From Tranquillimonas rosea (GTDB lineage Bacteria > Pseudomonadota > Alphaproteobacteria > Rhodobacterales > Rhodobacteraceae): a stretch of DNA of 64,000 nucleotides. Both the position numbers and the translations under genes were made by a program. Below the pieces are notes generated by a model. That model did not search any database, was not told the DNA's origin, and was given only the letters and a program-made list of their open reading frames with translations. The stretch lies in NCBI RefSeq assembly GCF_900111315.1, contig NZ_FOGU01000010.1, positions 1 to 64,000 of the forward strand, given 5' to 3'. Of this stretch, positions 45,109 through 54,896 are shown piece by piece; within the stretch, counting starts at the first letter, position 1; every line of letters begins with the position of its first letter.

Positions 45109-46995
45109 ATGTCCCTGATCAGTTCGCTTTTTCTGAGTATGTCGCGGGCGCAGAAATGTCTCGCCTTCCTTTGCGTCGATGTTCTGCTGGTGCCGGTCGC
45201 CTACCTCGTGACCCTTGCGGTCCAGCCCAACGCGGCGGTTTTCGACCTGATGATGCCGCAGCGCGGCGTGATGCTGCTCCTGCTGATGGTGCTGACCGCG
45301 GCGCTGTCGCGGTTCCTGCGCATTCCTGACATCCGACTGAACAACTACGACCTGCGCTGCATGGGGCGGCTCGGGGTTCTGGCGATCCTCGTGGCGGCCT
45401 GTTCGATGGCGCTGCACGCGAACGCGGCCGTGATGGCGGCGATCGGCACGCATGTCGTTTTCGGGATCGTCTACTTCCTGCTGCTGGCGGCGAGCCGCGT
45501 CGTGATGCTGGAACTGGTGCTGGCGATCTACCGGCGGACCGACAAACGGCGCCGCGTCCTGATCTACGGGGCCGGGACGACGGGGATGCAGCTTGTCCGC
45601 GCCCTGGCCGCCGACCGCTCGATCGAGCCGGTGGCCTTCGTCGACGACAACTCGGCGCTGCAGGGGCTGCGGGTGGCGGGGCTCAAGGTGCTGCGGCCCG
45701 TGGACCTTCCGCATATCGTGGCCGAGCTTCAGGTCGATCGCGTCCTTCTGGCGATGCCGTCGCTGTCGCTGCCGAAGCAGACCCAGATCGCCCGCCGGCT
45801 CGAGCGGAATGGGCTCGAGGTGCAGGCCCTGCCGTCCTTCGCCCAGCTGATCGGGGAAGAGGCGTTGATCGACAAGATGATGCCGATCCCGCCGGCACGT
45901 CTGCTGGGCCGCGCGGCGGTCGATCCCAGCCTCAAGGCGAGCGCGAAGAAATTCGCGCGCCACTCCGTGCTGGTCACCGGCGGCGGTGGCTCCATCGGGC
46001 TGGAACTCTGCCGGCAGGTGCTCAGCTGCAAGCCGCGCAAGCTGGTCATCTTCGAGATCAGCGAATTCGCTCTATACGAGGCCGAAAAGGCGCTCGCGCC
46101 ACTGGCGCGCGAAGCCGGGACCGAGATTGTGAGCATCCTGGGCTCGGTCACCGAACCGCGTCTCGTCCGGCACGTCCTGGCCGAGCACGGCGTCGAGGTC
46201 GTTCTGCACGCGGCCGCCTACAAGCACGTGCCGATGGTCGAGCAGAACCCGCTGGTCGGCCTTGCCAACAACGTGCTGGGTACATGGACGCTGGCCCGTG
46301 AATCCGAGGCCGCCGGCGTCGGCCGGTTCATCCTCGTGTCGTCGGACAAGGCGGTGCGGCCGACCAACATCATGGGCGCCTCCAAGCGGCTGGCCGAGAT
46401 GGTGGTCCAGGATCTCGCAAAGCGGGCCGAGCACACCGTGTTCGCGATGGTCCGCTTCGGCAACGTGCTGGGCTCGTCCGGTTCGGTCATCCCGCTGTTC
46501 CAGGAGCAGATCGCAAACGGCGGACCCGTCACCATCACGCATCCCGAGGTGACGCGGTTCTTCATGACCCAGAAAGAGGCGGTGAGCCTCGTCCTGCTGG
46601 CCGGGTCCTTTGCAGAGGGCGGCGAGGTTTTCGTGCTGGACATGGGCAAGCCCATGAAGATCGTCGACCTCGCCCGGCAGGTGATCTCGGACGCCGGTTA
46701 CGCGGTGCGCGACGACGAACACCCCGAGGGCGACATTGACATTCACGTCACCGGCCTGCGCCCCGGCGAGAAGCTGCACGAAGAGCTCCTGATCGGAGAG
46801 GGGCATCTCACCACCGCGCACGAGAAGATCTTCGCCGCCCGCGAGGATTGCCTGTCCGAGCTCGAGGTCGCCGCAGCGATCCGTGCCCTGCGCGAGGCCG
46901 TGGCCAGCGGCAACGAGGCCGCCGCCCGCGCGCTCGTCACCCGGTGGGTCGACGGTTATGTCGCGCCCGAGGTGGCCGACAGCCGCGGCGCCTGA
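45109..46995 (+). CDS. membrane-bound nucleotide-sugar 4,6-dehydratase (CapD/PglF/WbpM type)
   Basis: A 628-residue protein of polysaccharide synthesis. The N-terminal third has four to five transmembrane helices (CLAFLCVDVLLVPVAYLVTLAV, GVMLLLLMVLTAALS, LGVLAILVAACSMAL, THVVFGIVYFLLLAAS). A CoA-binding-like Rossmann segment follows (VLIYGAGTTGMQLVRAL). The main SDR domain shows SVLVTGGGGSIGLELCRQ, HAAAYKHVPMVEQNP, VSSDKAVRPTNIMGASKR and FGNVLGSSGSV. The catalytic Met replaces Tyr in the MGASK motif, as in this family. It probably makes the UDP-4-keto-6-deoxy sugar that primes a repeat unit. Confidence 0.92.
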   Translation: MSLISSLFLSMSRAQKCLAFLCVDVLLVPVAYLVTLAVQPNAAVFDLMMPQRGVMLLLLMVLTAALSRFLRIPDIRLNNYDLRCMGRLGVLAILVAACSMALHANAAVMAAIGTHVVFGIVYFLLLAASRVVMLELVLAIYRRTDKRRRVLIYGAGTTGMQLVRALAADRSIEPVAFVDDNSALQGLRVAGLKVLRPVDLPHIVAELQVDRVLLAMPSLSLPKQTQIARRLERNGLEVQALPSFAQLIGEEALIDKMMPIPPARLLGRAAVDPSLKASAKKFARHSVLVTGGGGSIGLELCRQVLSCKPRKLVIFEISEFALYEAEKALAPLAREAGTEIVSILGSVTEPRLVRHVLAEHGVEVVLHAAAYKHVPMVEQNPLVGLANNVLGTWTLARESEAAGVGRFILVSSDKAVRPTNIMGASKRLAEMVVQDLAKRAEHTVFAMVRFGNVLGSSGSVIPLFQEQIANGGPVTITHPEVTRFFMTQKEAVSLVLLAGSFAEGGEVFVLDMGKPMKIVDLARQVISDAGYAVRDDEHPEGDIDIHVTGLRPGEKLHEELLIGEGHLTTAHEKIFAAREDCLSELEVAAAIRALREAVASGNEAAARALVTRWVDGYVAPEVADSRGA

Positions 46996-47150
46996 CCCCA
47001 GCGATGCCCGCGGCGTGGGAAACACGCCACACTCGCGGCGCGGTCTGGTGCCCGGTGACGCGGTGCGGATAATGTCCGGACCGGAATGCTGGTAGATGAG
47101 ACAGGGTGTCCCGGTCCGCGGGGCGCCGAGCGAAAGAGGACAGTCGTCAC

Positions 47151-49280
47151 GTGCCACGCTCCAGCCGCCTGATCGCCACCACGCTCGCTCTGTCCGGCGC
47201 GGCCCTTCCCGCCGTCGCGCAGGATGCCGACCGGCCGCATCTGAACTTCTACGGCGTCACCGGGCTGATCGACATGCCGACCGGCGAGACACAGCCCGAT
47301 GGCCGTCTCTCGACCACCGTGTCCTATTTCGGCGGCCTGTCCCGCACGACGCTGAGCTTCCAGGTGGCGCCGCGCATCTCGGCCAGCTTCCGCTACAGCG
47401 GCTTCCAGGACCTCGATTACGAGGGGTTCGACGACTATTTCGACCGCAGTTTCGACCTGACCTTCCAACTGCTGAAGGAAAGCGCCTATCTTCCCGCGCT
47501 CAAGGTCGGGTTCCAGGACTTTGCCGGAACAGGCGTGTCGGCGGCCGAATACGTCGCCGCGACCAAGACGTTCGGCCCGGACGTCAAGGTCACTGCCGGT
47601 GTCGGCTGGGGCCGGTTCGGCAGCGCCAATTCCTTTGGATCTCCGTTCGGCGAGCGCGATCCACTCGACGTGGAGCAGGGGGGCGAGCCGAACGTCGACC
47701 AGTTCTTCCGCGGTCCCGCCGCGCCCTTCGCCGGCATCTCGTGGCAGGCGACCGACGATCTGACCCTGATGGCGGAATACTCGTCGGACGCCTACGACCT
47801 GGAGCGCGGGCAGGCAAGGCTGCCGTCCTCGCAGGTGATCGAGCGGCGCTCGTCGGTGAACCTCGGGCTGGCCTATCGCTGGTCAGAGAATGTCGATCTC
47901 GGGGCCTACTATCTCTATGGCTCGGAGCTGGGCGTGCGCGTCAGCTTCAGCGCCGATCCGCAGAACCCGCCGCTTCTCGGCAGCCGGGGCCCGGCGCCGA
48001 CGCCGGTGCAGCCGCGCCCGCAGCGCAGCGCCGCGCCCGAAGCGTACGACACTGCCTGGACCACCAGTGCCGAGGCGGTTCCGGCGCTGCTCGTCGCCAC
48101 GCGTGAGCAGCTCGAGCCGCAGGGAATCCGGGTGCAATCGCTCGCCGCCGAGGCCGAGGTCGCCGAGATCCGGATCCGCAACCAGCGCTATGACGCCGAG
48201 GCGCAGGCGATCGGGCGGACGGCCCGCGCGCTGACCCGCACGATGCCTGCCTCGGTCGAGACGTTCCGCATCGTCCCCGTCGTGAACGGCATCCCGGCCT
48301 CGGCCGTCGTGCTGCGCCGCTCGGACGTCGAGGCGCTGGAGACCGCGCCCGACGGAGCGGATCAGCTGCTTGCCGTGACCGGTCTGCAGGACGCCGGCCG
48401 GGCCTCGTCCGTGGCCGTCCGCAACGATGAGCTGCTGCCGCGGTTCACCTGGAACCTCGGCCCCTATGTCTCGGAAAGCTATTTCGACCCGGAAAGCCCG
48501 GTCCGCGCCGAGATCGGCGCCAAGCTGTCAGCCAGCTACGAGGCCGCGCCGGGGCTCGTATTCTCGGGCGCCGTCAGCAAGAGCGTCGTCGGCAATATCG
48601 ACGAGGCGGACCCTGATACGGACACGCAGCTGCCCGCAGTGCGTACAGACAGCGTGCGCTATGCCAGAGAGGGCGACCCCTCGATCGACCGGCTTCAGGC
48701 GGCGTATTACTTCGATGCGGGCCCGAGTCTCTATGGTCGCGTGACCGCGGGCTACCTGGAAAAGATGTTCGGCGGCGTCTCGACCGAGCTGCTTTGGAAG
48801 CCGGTCGACAGTCGCCTAGGGTTGGGCGCCGAGCTGAACTACGTCAAGAAGCGCGACTACGACGGCGGCTTCGGGTTCCGCGACTACGACGTGGCGACGG
48901 GCCATGTCTCGGCCTATTACGACATCGGCGCCGGCTATCACGCGCAGCTCGATGTGGGGCGCTACCTTGCTGGGGATTACGGTGCGACGATCGCGCTCGA
49001 CCGCGAGTTCAACAACGGGTGGAGCGTCGGGGCCTTCGCGACCTTCACGGACGTCTCGGCCGAGGAATTCGGCGAAGGCTCGTTCGACAAGGGCATCCGC
49101 GTCTCGATCCCGTTCTCGTGGTTCCTGGGCGAACCGACGCGCAACACGGCAAGCACCACGATCCGCCCGATCCAGCGCGACGGCGGCGCCCGCCTGTCGG
49201 TCAGCGGCCGGCTCTACGATCAGGTGCGCGACTATCACCGCGGCGAACTGGCCGGACAATGGGGGCGGGTATGGCGATGA
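47151..49280 (+). CDS. YjbH domain exopolysaccharide outer-membrane protein
   Basis: A 709-residue exported beta-rich protein. A signal peptide (SSRLIATTLALSGAALPAVAQ) is followed by the diagnostic YjbH opening NFYGVTGLIDMPTGETQPDG. Long beta-barrel-like segments end in the conserved YLAGDYGATIALDREFNNGWSVGAFATFTDV. YjbH proteins belong to exopolysaccharide/group 4 capsule loci with YjbF/GfcB lipoproteins. The start is uncertain: GTG at 47151 gives a short signal peptide and has AGAGGA 10 bases upstream; an in-frame ATG at 47106 would add 15 residues. Confidence 0.85.
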   Translation: MPRSSRLIATTLALSGAALPAVAQDADRPHLNFYGVTGLIDMPTGETQPDGRLSTTVSYFGGLSRTTLSFQVAPRISASFRYSGFQDLDYEGFDDYFDRSFDLTFQLLKESAYLPALKVGFQDFAGTGVSAAEYVAATKTFGPDVKVTAGVGWGRFGSANSFGSPFGERDPLDVEQGGEPNVDQFFRGPAAPFAGISWQATDDLTLMAEYSSDAYDLERGQARLPSSQVIERRSSVNLGLAYRWSENVDLGAYYLYGSELGVRVSFSADPQNPPLLGSRGPAPTPVQPRPQRSAAPEAYDTAWTTSAEAVPALLVATREQLEPQGIRVQSLAAEAEVAEIRIRNQRYDAEAQAIGRTARALTRTMPASVETFRIVPVVNGIPASAVVLRRSDVEALETAPDGADQLLAVTGLQDAGRASSVAVRNDELLPRFTWNLGPYVSESYFDPESPVRAEIGAKLSASYEAAPGLVFSGAVSKSVVGNIDEADPDTDTQLPAVRTDSVRYAREGDPSIDRLQAAYYFDAGPSLYGRVTAGYLEKMFGGVSTELLWKPVDSRLGLGAELNYVKKRDYDGGFGFRDYDVATGHVSAYYDIGAGYHAQLDVGRYLAGDYGATIALDREFNNGWSVGAFATFTDVSAEEFGEGSFDKGIRVSIPFSWFLGEPTRNTASTTIRPIQRDGGARLSVSGRLYDQVRDYHRGELAGQWGRVWR

Positions 49281-49924
49281 CAACGATGCGTCTGGTCGGC
49301 GCCCTGGCGGCCGTCGCGACCCTGACGGCCTGCGGCTCGGGCGACGATCAGTCGCTTCTGGGCGAAGCCGGCGACGCGGTGCGTGGCGCCATCTCGGGCC
49401 CCGACGCGCCGCCGCGAGTCACCACGCCGCCCGAGGTCCTGCGCAACTTCGAATCGCCGGTGCTGCTGCTGGAGCTGAACCGGGTCGATGGCTCGGCGCT
49501 CGTCGGTCTGGTTGCCACGAACGGCCGCAGCACGACGTGGGAATCGTCGGACGAACGCACGATCACCATCCGCAACGGTCAGCTCGCAGCCACGCGTGGC
49601 TTCGGCGAGGACCTGATGTCGGCCGACCTGCCCGAGATCACGGCGGATGCCCGCGGCCGGGTGGTGCGCGACCATTACTACCTCAGGGGCGACGAGCAGA
49701 CGGCGCGGTCGCGCTATTTCTGTACGCTGACTTCGGGCGGCAGCACCCGCGTGCAGGTGCTGGACCGGACCTATCCCGCGGACATCGTCTACGAGGATTG
49801 CGAGGGCGAGGACGGCAGCTTCCGCAACACCTACTGGTTCAAGCCGAGCGGCGCGATGCAGAAGGTCGAGCAGTATGTCAGCGACGCGGTAGGAACGATT
49901 GGCGTGGTCGACGTCCAGAACTGA
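49277..49924 (+). CDS. YjbF/GfcB-family lipoprotein
   Basis: A 215-residue lipoprotein with signal MRLVGALAAVATLTAC (lipobox LTAC) and a YjbF/GfcB-type body (VRDHYYLRGDEQTARSRYFCTLTSGG, VYEDCEGEDGSFRNTYWFKPSGAMQ). Two further cysteines may form a disulfide. The chosen ATG overlaps the YjbH stop (ATGA at 49277-49280); ATGs at 49271 and 49286 are alternatives. It should act at the outer membrane with YjbH in polysaccharide secretion. Its 3' end overlaps the convergent sugar transferase by 47 bases. Confidence 0.82.
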   Translation: MTTMRLVGALAAVATLTACGSGDDQSLLGEAGDAVRGAISGPDAPPRVTTPPEVLRNFESPVLLLELNRVDGSALVGLVATNGRSTTWESSDERTITIRNGQLAATRGFGEDLMSADLPEITADARGRVVRDHYYLRGDEQTARSRYFCTLTSGGSTRVQVLDRTYPADIVYEDCEGEDGSFRNTYWFKPSGAMQKVEQYVSDAVGTIGVVDVQN

Positions 49925-50528
49925 GCCCCAGCCCCCGGCGCGCCGTTTCCCAGATCAACGCAAGGTCCAGGCATAGGCTCTGGCGCGCCTGGTAGATCAG
50001 GTCGAGCCGCGCCTTGCGCGGCACACAGCGGCGGACATAGACGCGGTCGGTCTGGCGGGCGTTGCCGCAGGCGGCCAGCAGCAATTCCTCGTGCCGGTGA
50101 TAGCGCAGGCTGGCGAGCCCGGTGATGCCCGGTCGCGACTTCAGCACCTCGGCATAAAGCGCGGGGCAGCGCTCGACATATTGCCGGAGCGGCGGGCGCG
50201 GCCCGACGAACGAAATGTCGCCGCGCAGCACGTTCCACAATTGCGGCAGCTCGTCGGCGCGGCAATGCCGCAGCTTGCGCCCAAGCGGGGTGATGCGGTG
50301 CCGCTTGTCCCCCCCCGAGACGCCGCTGTCGCCGGACGACACTGTCATCGTCCGGAACTTCCAGAGCGTGAAGCCTTCGGTCGGCGTCCGCATCCGCTCG
50401 GCCCCGTAAAAGATCGGCCGCCCCTGCTTGATCCAGCAGACTGCCATCAGCACCAGAAGGACGGGCACCAGCACCACCGACAGCAGGAAAACCAGCAAGA
50501 GGTCGAGCGCGCGCTTCTGCGGGGTCAT
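49878..50528 (-). CDS. undecaprenyl-phosphate sugar phosphotransferase (bacterial sugar transferase)
   Basis: A 216-residue enzyme that attaches the first sugar phosphate to the lipid carrier. One N-terminal helix (DLLLVFLLSVVLVPVLLVLMAVCW) precedes the catalytic core with KFRTM, ADELPQLWNVLRGDISFVGPRPP and RPGITGLASL, the standard WcaJ/PglC signatures. The start MTPQKRALD at 50528 overlaps the epimerase stop (ATGA). Short, PglC-like form without the extra N-terminal domains. The 47-base antiparallel overlap with the lipoprotein gene shortens neither family core. Confidence 0.88.
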   Translation of the reverse strand: MTPQKRALDLLLVFLLSVVLVPVLLVLMAVCWIKQGRPIFYGAERMRTPTEGFTLWKFRTMTVSSGDSGVSGGDKRHRITPLGRKLRHCRADELPQLWNVLRGDISFVGPRPPLRQYVERCPALYAEVLKSRPGITGLASLRYHRHEELLLAACGNARQTDRVYVRRCVPRKARLDLIYQARQSLCLDLALIWETARRGLGLSSGRRPRQSFLPRR

Positions 50529-51397
50529 GTCGTCACCGTCGCGGCGGCGGCATCGCGCACCACGTCCGTCGCGCTCTGGGCCGGCAGGTCGAAAAGCGCG
50601 GCAAGCCGGGTCGTGTCGAGGTGGAGCCGCTGGATAGCCGTCTCGGGCGCGGGGCGCCACTCCCACGGGCAGGCCAGTGCGTCGAGGATGTCGGCCATCT
50701 CCTGCGGGCGGCGGCCGCCGACGTTCAGCACGCGGGGCAGGGGCGTTCCCCTCACCGCATGGTCGCACAGCGCGGCCAGCACCCGCGCCAGCGTGCCCGG
50801 CCCGATGAAGTTGCGAGACGGCCCGCCGCCGTCGGCGAAGCGGTCGAGTTGCAGCGGCACGCCGCCGCGCCGGGCGCGCTCGGCGCTGGCGAAGGGCTCT
50901 CCCGCGCCGGCGACGTTGCCGATCCGCAGGACCGTGACCGCCGGTCCGCCGCTGTCGGCGAGCGAGAGCAGGCTCTCCTCCATCCGCGCCTTCGCCGCGC
51001 CGTAGCCGGGCTGCGGGTCCAGCGGCGTGTCCTCGTGCAGCGGACCGGCGCCGGTGCCATAGACCGCCGAGGTCGAGGCCACGAACAGGTGCCGCGCGCC
51101 CCACAGGCTCGCCGCCTTGTGCGCGGCCAGCGCCAGCGCGGTGTTCTCGTCCAGCGTGCCGGAGCGGCTTTTCGGCGTCACGCCCGCCAGGCAGACGACC
51201 GTCGCCGGCGCCTCGGGCAGGTCCGGCGGGGCCTCGGCCAGCATGTCCCACGCCAGCGGCCCCGCGCGCCGGTCGTGCCACAGGGGCGGTGCGGCCCCTT
51301 GCGGCCAGGCCCGTCGCAGCATACGCCCGACAAGCCCGCCGCCTCCCAGGATCACGGGGCCGGACGGATCACTGTGATTTTGCCTACGTAGACCCAT
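50525..51397 (-). CDS. NAD-dependent epimerase/dehydratase (SDR)
   Basis: A 290-residue extended-SDR enzyme. The N-terminal nucleotide motif is VILGGGGLVGRMLRR; ASTSAVYGTG and the catalytic YGAAKARM (YxxxK) follow, then GNVAGAGEPFAS and NFIGPGTLARVL. The start MGLRRQNHSDPS at 51397 was chosen because the Rossmann motif follows within 20 residues; upstream in-frame sequence crosses the divergent promoter. Probably supplies the sugar used by the coupled transferase; the substrate is unknown. Confidence 0.85.
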   Translation of the reverse strand: MGLRRQNHSDPSGPVILGGGGLVGRMLRRAWPQGAAPPLWHDRRAGPLAWDMLAEAPPDLPEAPATVVCLAGVTPKSRSGTLDENTALALAAHKAASLWGARHLFVASTSAVYGTGAGPLHEDTPLDPQPGYGAAKARMEESLLSLADSGGPAVTVLRIGNVAGAGEPFASAERARRGGVPLQLDRFADGGGPSRNFIGPGTLARVLAALCDHAVRGTPLPRVLNVGGRRPQEMADILDALACPWEWRPAPETAIQRLHLDTTRLAALFDLPAQSATDVVRDAAAATVTT

Positions 51398-51482
51398 GCT
51401 GATTGCATCGCCAGAGTGCTTGGGTAATGTGTGCGCCCAGGGGGCTTCCGAGATGGATTTGCACAAAAACAGAAGGAGCGCC

Positions 51483-52601
51483 ATGGGCCCGTTCGCCACC
51501 CGCGCCGTCCTGTCGTCGATGATGGCTGCCACGCTCGTCGCTGCGGGCTGCGCCAAGCTGCCGCGTGGCGCGGCGATCGAGTCGGAGATCACGCGCCCGT
51601 CGGATTCCCAGAATCCCGGCTTCGCCTTCTACCGAGTCACCCGGGATCTGCTGCCCGCCGTCGACAGCTGGCCCGAGCCAAATGCCGAGCATGCGCAATG
51701 GCCGATCCAGCCGCAGGGCGCGTCGGGCTCGATCATCGCGGCAGGCGACATGGTGAACCTGCAGATCTGGGACAGCTCGGACAACTCGCTGCTGACCTCG
51801 CTGGAACAGCGCTCGGTCCCGCTCACCGATCTGACGGTCTCGCCCTCGGGCCGCATCTTCGTGCCCTATGTCGGCGACGTGCGGATTGCCGGGATGGGCC
51901 CCGAGCGGGCGCGCGAGGCGATCCAGAACCAGCTCGAATCGATTTCGCCGTCGGCGCAGGTGGTGCTGACGGTGCAGCCGGGCCGGTCGAATACCGTGGA
52001 TCTCGTCAGCGGCGTGCAGAGCCCGGGCAGCTATCCCCTGCCGGACCGCAACTATTCCGTCCTGTCGCTGCTGTCGCGCGGCGGTGGTGTGCCGCCGTCG
52101 CTGCGTAACCCGCGCGTCCGCCTGCAACGTGGCGCCGAGACCTACATGACCACCGTGGGCCGCCTCTATTCCGAGCCGCGCTATGACACGGTGCTGCGGG
52201 GGGGCGACCAGGTGATCGTGGAAGAGGACAGCCGCTATTTCCTGTCGCTCGGCGCTGCCGGCAAGGAAGAGATCGTCTATTTCACCAAGGACACGATGAC
52301 GGCGCTGGATGCGATCTCGACCATCGGCGGCATCACCGACACCCGCGCCGATCCCGAGGGCGTGCTGATCCTGCGGGAATACCCGCGGTCGTCGCTGGCC
52401 GCCGGCGTCCGCGGGCCGCGCGAGGAGCGGGTCGTGTTCTCGATCGATCTGACCGACGCGGACGGCCTGTTCAGCGCCAAGAACTTCGAGATCCAGCCTC
52501 AGGACGTCGTGCTGGCGACCGAAAGCCCCGTGACGCTGGCCCGCACGGTGGTGGACCTGATCGGCACGGGCTTTGGCCTGGTGAACCGGGTCGACGGCTA
52601 G
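51483..52601 (+). CDS. polysaccharide export outer-membrane lipoprotein (Wza/OPX family)
   Basis: A 372-residue lipoprotein: signal MGPFATRAVLSSMMAATLVAAGC with lipobox Cys at residue 23. A poly-export domain (GDMVNLQIWDSSDNSLLT, LTVSPSGRIFVPYVGDVRIAGMGPERAREAIQNQL) and SLBB-type repeats (VDLVSGVQSPGSYPLPDRNYSVLSLLSRGGGV, LRGGDQVIVEEDSRYF) follow. It lacks a clear C-terminal amphipathic pore helix like that of E. coli Wza. The start at 51483 has AAGGAG 5 bases upstream and gives a correct lipoprotein signal; upstream starts do not. It forms the export channel for the polymer. Confidence 0.88.
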   Translation: MGPFATRAVLSSMMAATLVAAGCAKLPRGAAIESEITRPSDSQNPGFAFYRVTRDLLPAVDSWPEPNAEHAQWPIQPQGASGSIIAAGDMVNLQIWDSSDNSLLTSLEQRSVPLTDLTVSPSGRIFVPYVGDVRIAGMGPERAREAIQNQLESISPSAQVVLTVQPGRSNTVDLVSGVQSPGSYPLPDRNYSVLSLLSRGGGVPPSLRNPRVRLQRGAETYMTTVGRLYSEPRYDTVLRGGDQVIVEEDSRYFLSLGAAGKEEIVYFTKDTMTALDAISTIGGITDTRADPEGVLILREYPRSSLAAGVRGPREERVVFSIDLTDADGLFSAKNFEIQPQDVVLATESPVTLARTVVDLIGTGFGLVNRVDG

Positions 52602-52621
52602 GAATGCCGGCGACGGCCGCC

Positions 52622-54121
52622 TCAGGCGGCCGTCAGGTCCTTCAGGGCGCCGCCGGCATCGACGAAGCTGTTCATCTGATCCTCGGCCCATGCCTGGATG
52701 TCGTAGGTCCTGATCGTCTTCTGCATCTCGGCCATCCGCCCGCGGCGCTCGTCGTCTGACATCTCCAGCGCCTGCCGGATCGCGCTGTCCATCGAGCGGT
52801 GCGAGAACGGGTTGGCCAGGATCGCCGAGTGAAGCTCGATCGCGGCGCCGGCGAACTCGGACAGCACCAGCACGCCGTCCCCGTCGGTGCGGCAGGCGAC
52901 GAACTCCTTCGCGACGAGGTTCATCCCGTCGGCCAGCGGCGTTATCCAGGCGACATCGGCGGCGCGGTAATATGCCACGAGCTCGGTGAACGGGATCGCC
53001 CGGCTGATCAGCGTGATGGGCTGCCACTCGAAGGTGCCGAAGCGGCCGTTGATGCGGCCCGCGACCTGTTCGATCTCGTTCTGGATTTCCTCGTAGACGG
53101 TCATGTTGCGGTTCGCGCTGACCGAGACGTGCATCAGGCGCACCCGGCCGCGCAGGTCCGGGTTGTCGTCCAGAAGCCGCTCGAAGCTGGCTAGCTGGTC
53201 GGCGCCGCCCTTGGTGTAGTCGGTGCGCCCGACCGACAGGATCAGCTTGGAATCGTCCAGCCCCTGCCGCACCTCGTTCGCCTCGGCGCGGGTCTCTTCG
53301 GTGTCGGAGAGGCTCTGGATATAGTCGATGTCGACGCCGACCGGCGAGGCGCTGATGGCGACCTTGTGGTCCTTGTAGGTGACCTGGCGGGCATAGCGCC
53401 GCTCGGCCAGCGCGCCGTCGGTGACGAAATCGGGGTTCGCCGGCTCACGCGGGCCGGTCTCGACGTCGAACAGGCTTTCGGCCACGCCCACGAAGTTCGC
53501 GGCATAGCGCGGGATGTGAAAGCCGATCACGTCGGCGGCCAGCAGGCTCTCGACGATCTCGCGGCGCCACGGCAGCACGTTGAACATGTCGGCCGAGGGG
53601 AAGGGCGTGTGGTGGAAGAAGCTGATCCGCACGTCGGGCCGCAGCTGCCGCAGGTATCCCGGCACGAGCCAGAGGTTGTAGTCGTGCACCCAGACCACGG
53701 CCTCCTTCGCAGCCTCGGCGGCGGCGGCCTCGGCGAAGGCCCAGTTCACCTGCCGGAAGGTCGGCCAGTCGACGGGGTCGTAATTGTACTTTTCCTTGAA
53801 GGAATGGAGGATCGGCCAGAACGCCTCTTTCGAGGTGACGTGATAGAAGCTCTTCACCTGGTCGGCGGTCAGCGGCAGCCGGCTGACAGAGTACTTGCCG
53901 TAGGAATCTTCGATCTCGACCACGCGCTCGAAGTCGGGGTTCGAGGTGTCCTCGGCCTCTTTCCAGGCGACCCAGGCGCCCTTTTCGACGCGTCCGAAGA
54001 AGCCCTTGAGCGTCGGCACGATGCCGTTGGGGCTCTTGTTCTCGCGGAACTCGATCTTCCCGTCGACCTCGACCTCTTCGTAGGGCTGGCGGTGATAGAC
54101 GATGACCAGTTCGCTGGACAT
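52622..54121 (-). CDS. ggpS: glucosylglycerol-phosphate synthase
   Basis: A 499-residue GT20-family glycosyltransferase transferring glucose from ADP-glucose to glycerol 3-phosphate. It opens with [32 protein letters not shown] and [33 protein letters not shown] and [11 protein letters not shown] follow, then [19 protein letters not shown], all recognisably cyanobacterial GgpS rather than trehalose-phosphate synthase. Length equals that of the known GgpS proteins. The start [10 protein letters not shown] at 54121 was chosen by family alignment and AGGAGG just upstream. Third gene of the gpsA-phosphatase-ggpS operon making the osmolyte glucosylglycerol. Confidence 0.9.
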   Translation of the reverse strand: MSSELVIVYHRQPYEEVEVDGKIEFRENKSPNGIVPTLKGFFGRVEKGAWVAWKEAEDTSNPDFERVVEIEDSYGKYSVSRLPLTADQVKSFYHVTSKEAFWPILHSFKEKYNYDPVDWPTFRQVNWAFAEAAAAEAAKEAVVWVHDYNLWLVPGYLRQLRPDVRISFFHHTPFPSADMFNVLPWRREIVESLLAADVIGFHIPRYAANFVGVAESLFDVETGPREPANPDFVTDGALAERRYARQVTYKDHKVAISASPVGVDIDYIQSLSDTEETRAEANEVRQGLDDSKLILSVGRTDYTKGGADQLASFERLLDDNPDLRGRVRLMHVSVSANRNMTVYEEIQNEIEQVAGRINGRFGTFEWQPITLISRAIPFTELVAYYRAADVAWITPLADGMNLVAKEFVACRTDGDGVLVLSEFAGAAIELHSAILANPFSHRSMDSAIRQALEMSDDERRGRMAEMQKTIRTYDIQAWAEDQMNSFVDAGGALKDLTAA

Positions 54122-54131
54122 GGGGGACCTC

Positions 54132-54896
54132 CTAGGGGGTTTCGTGCAGGTCGAAGGCGCGGACCGCCTCCAGGATACCCGCGGCGCCGACGGCATCGGC
54201 GGTATGGACATTGGGCAGGGTCGACACACGGTCGATCAGGGCCTGTTCGGCGCCGCCGACGACGACGGCGGGCAGGCCGCACTCGATCATCGACAGGTCG
54301 TTCAGCGTGTCGCCCGCAGCAAGCACCCGCTGCGGCGAGACGCCCATGTAGCTGACGAAGCGCTTCAGCGACGGTCCCTTGCTGACGCCGCGCGGCAGGA
54401 CATCGAAATAGCGGTTGTCCGAGATCAGGTGGTCGAGCCCCATCTCGTCGACCGTGTCGATCGCCGCGCGGTCGAACGCGCCGGGATCGAGGTCGTAGCT
54501 GACGCGATAGCGGAAGTCGGTCGGCTGCAGCGTCAGCCCCGGATGCCCGTCGAGCGCCGCGCGCACCTTCTCGCCGCTGTCGTTCCAGAGGCTCGCGATC
54601 TCGTGCTCGAGGTCCGCGATCGGCTCGATATTCTTGTCCGCGGTGACCTCGGCGATGGTTGTGCCCACGTCGCCGATGACGAATTGCGGCCACGGTACGC
54701 CGCCGTCGCACAGGCCCCGGATGAACTGCGGGTCGCGGCCGGTGACGAAGATCAGCCCGATGCTGTGGCGGTTCTCCTCGATCCAGTCATAGAGCGCCCG
54801 GCGGTCCTCGTCGCTGCCTCCCAGGAACGTGCCGTCGAGATCGGTGGCGAGGATGAAGTGCTTGCCGGCCAGCGAGGCGAGGCTGTCGTCTTTCAT
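54132..54896 (-). CDS. HAD-IIB phosphatase, probable glucosylglycerol-phosphate phosphatase
   Basis: A 254-residue haloacid-dehalogenase-fold phosphatase of the Cof/sucrose-phosphatase type. Motif I is ATDLDGTFLGG, motif II IFVTGRDPQF, the Lys motif SKGPSLKRF and motif IV AAGDTLNDLSM. It lies between gpsA (ATGA overlap at 54893-54896) and ggpS (10-base gap), so it very probably removes phosphate from glucosylglycerol phosphate. In some gammaproteobacteria a phosphatase domain is fused to GgpS; here it is separate. Confidence 0.85.
   Translation of the reverse strand: MKDDSLASLAGKHFILATDLDGTFLGGSDEDRRALYDWIEENRHSIGLIFVTGRDPQFIRGLCDGGVPWPQFVIGDVGTTIAEVTADKNIEPIADLEHEIASLWNDSGEKVRAALDGHPGLTLQPTDFRYRVSYDLDPGAFDRAAIDTVDEMGLDHLISDNRYFDVLPRGVSKGPSLKRFVSYMGVSPQRVLAAGDTLNDLSMIECGLPAVVVGGAEQALIDRVSTLPNVHTADAVGAAGILEAVRAFDLHETP

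Noticed and set aside
52622-54121. Annotation as trehalose-6-phosphate synthase
   Set aside because: The N-terminal and acceptor-site text follows GgpS, length is 499 residues, and neighbours are gpsA and a HAD phosphatase rather than otsB.
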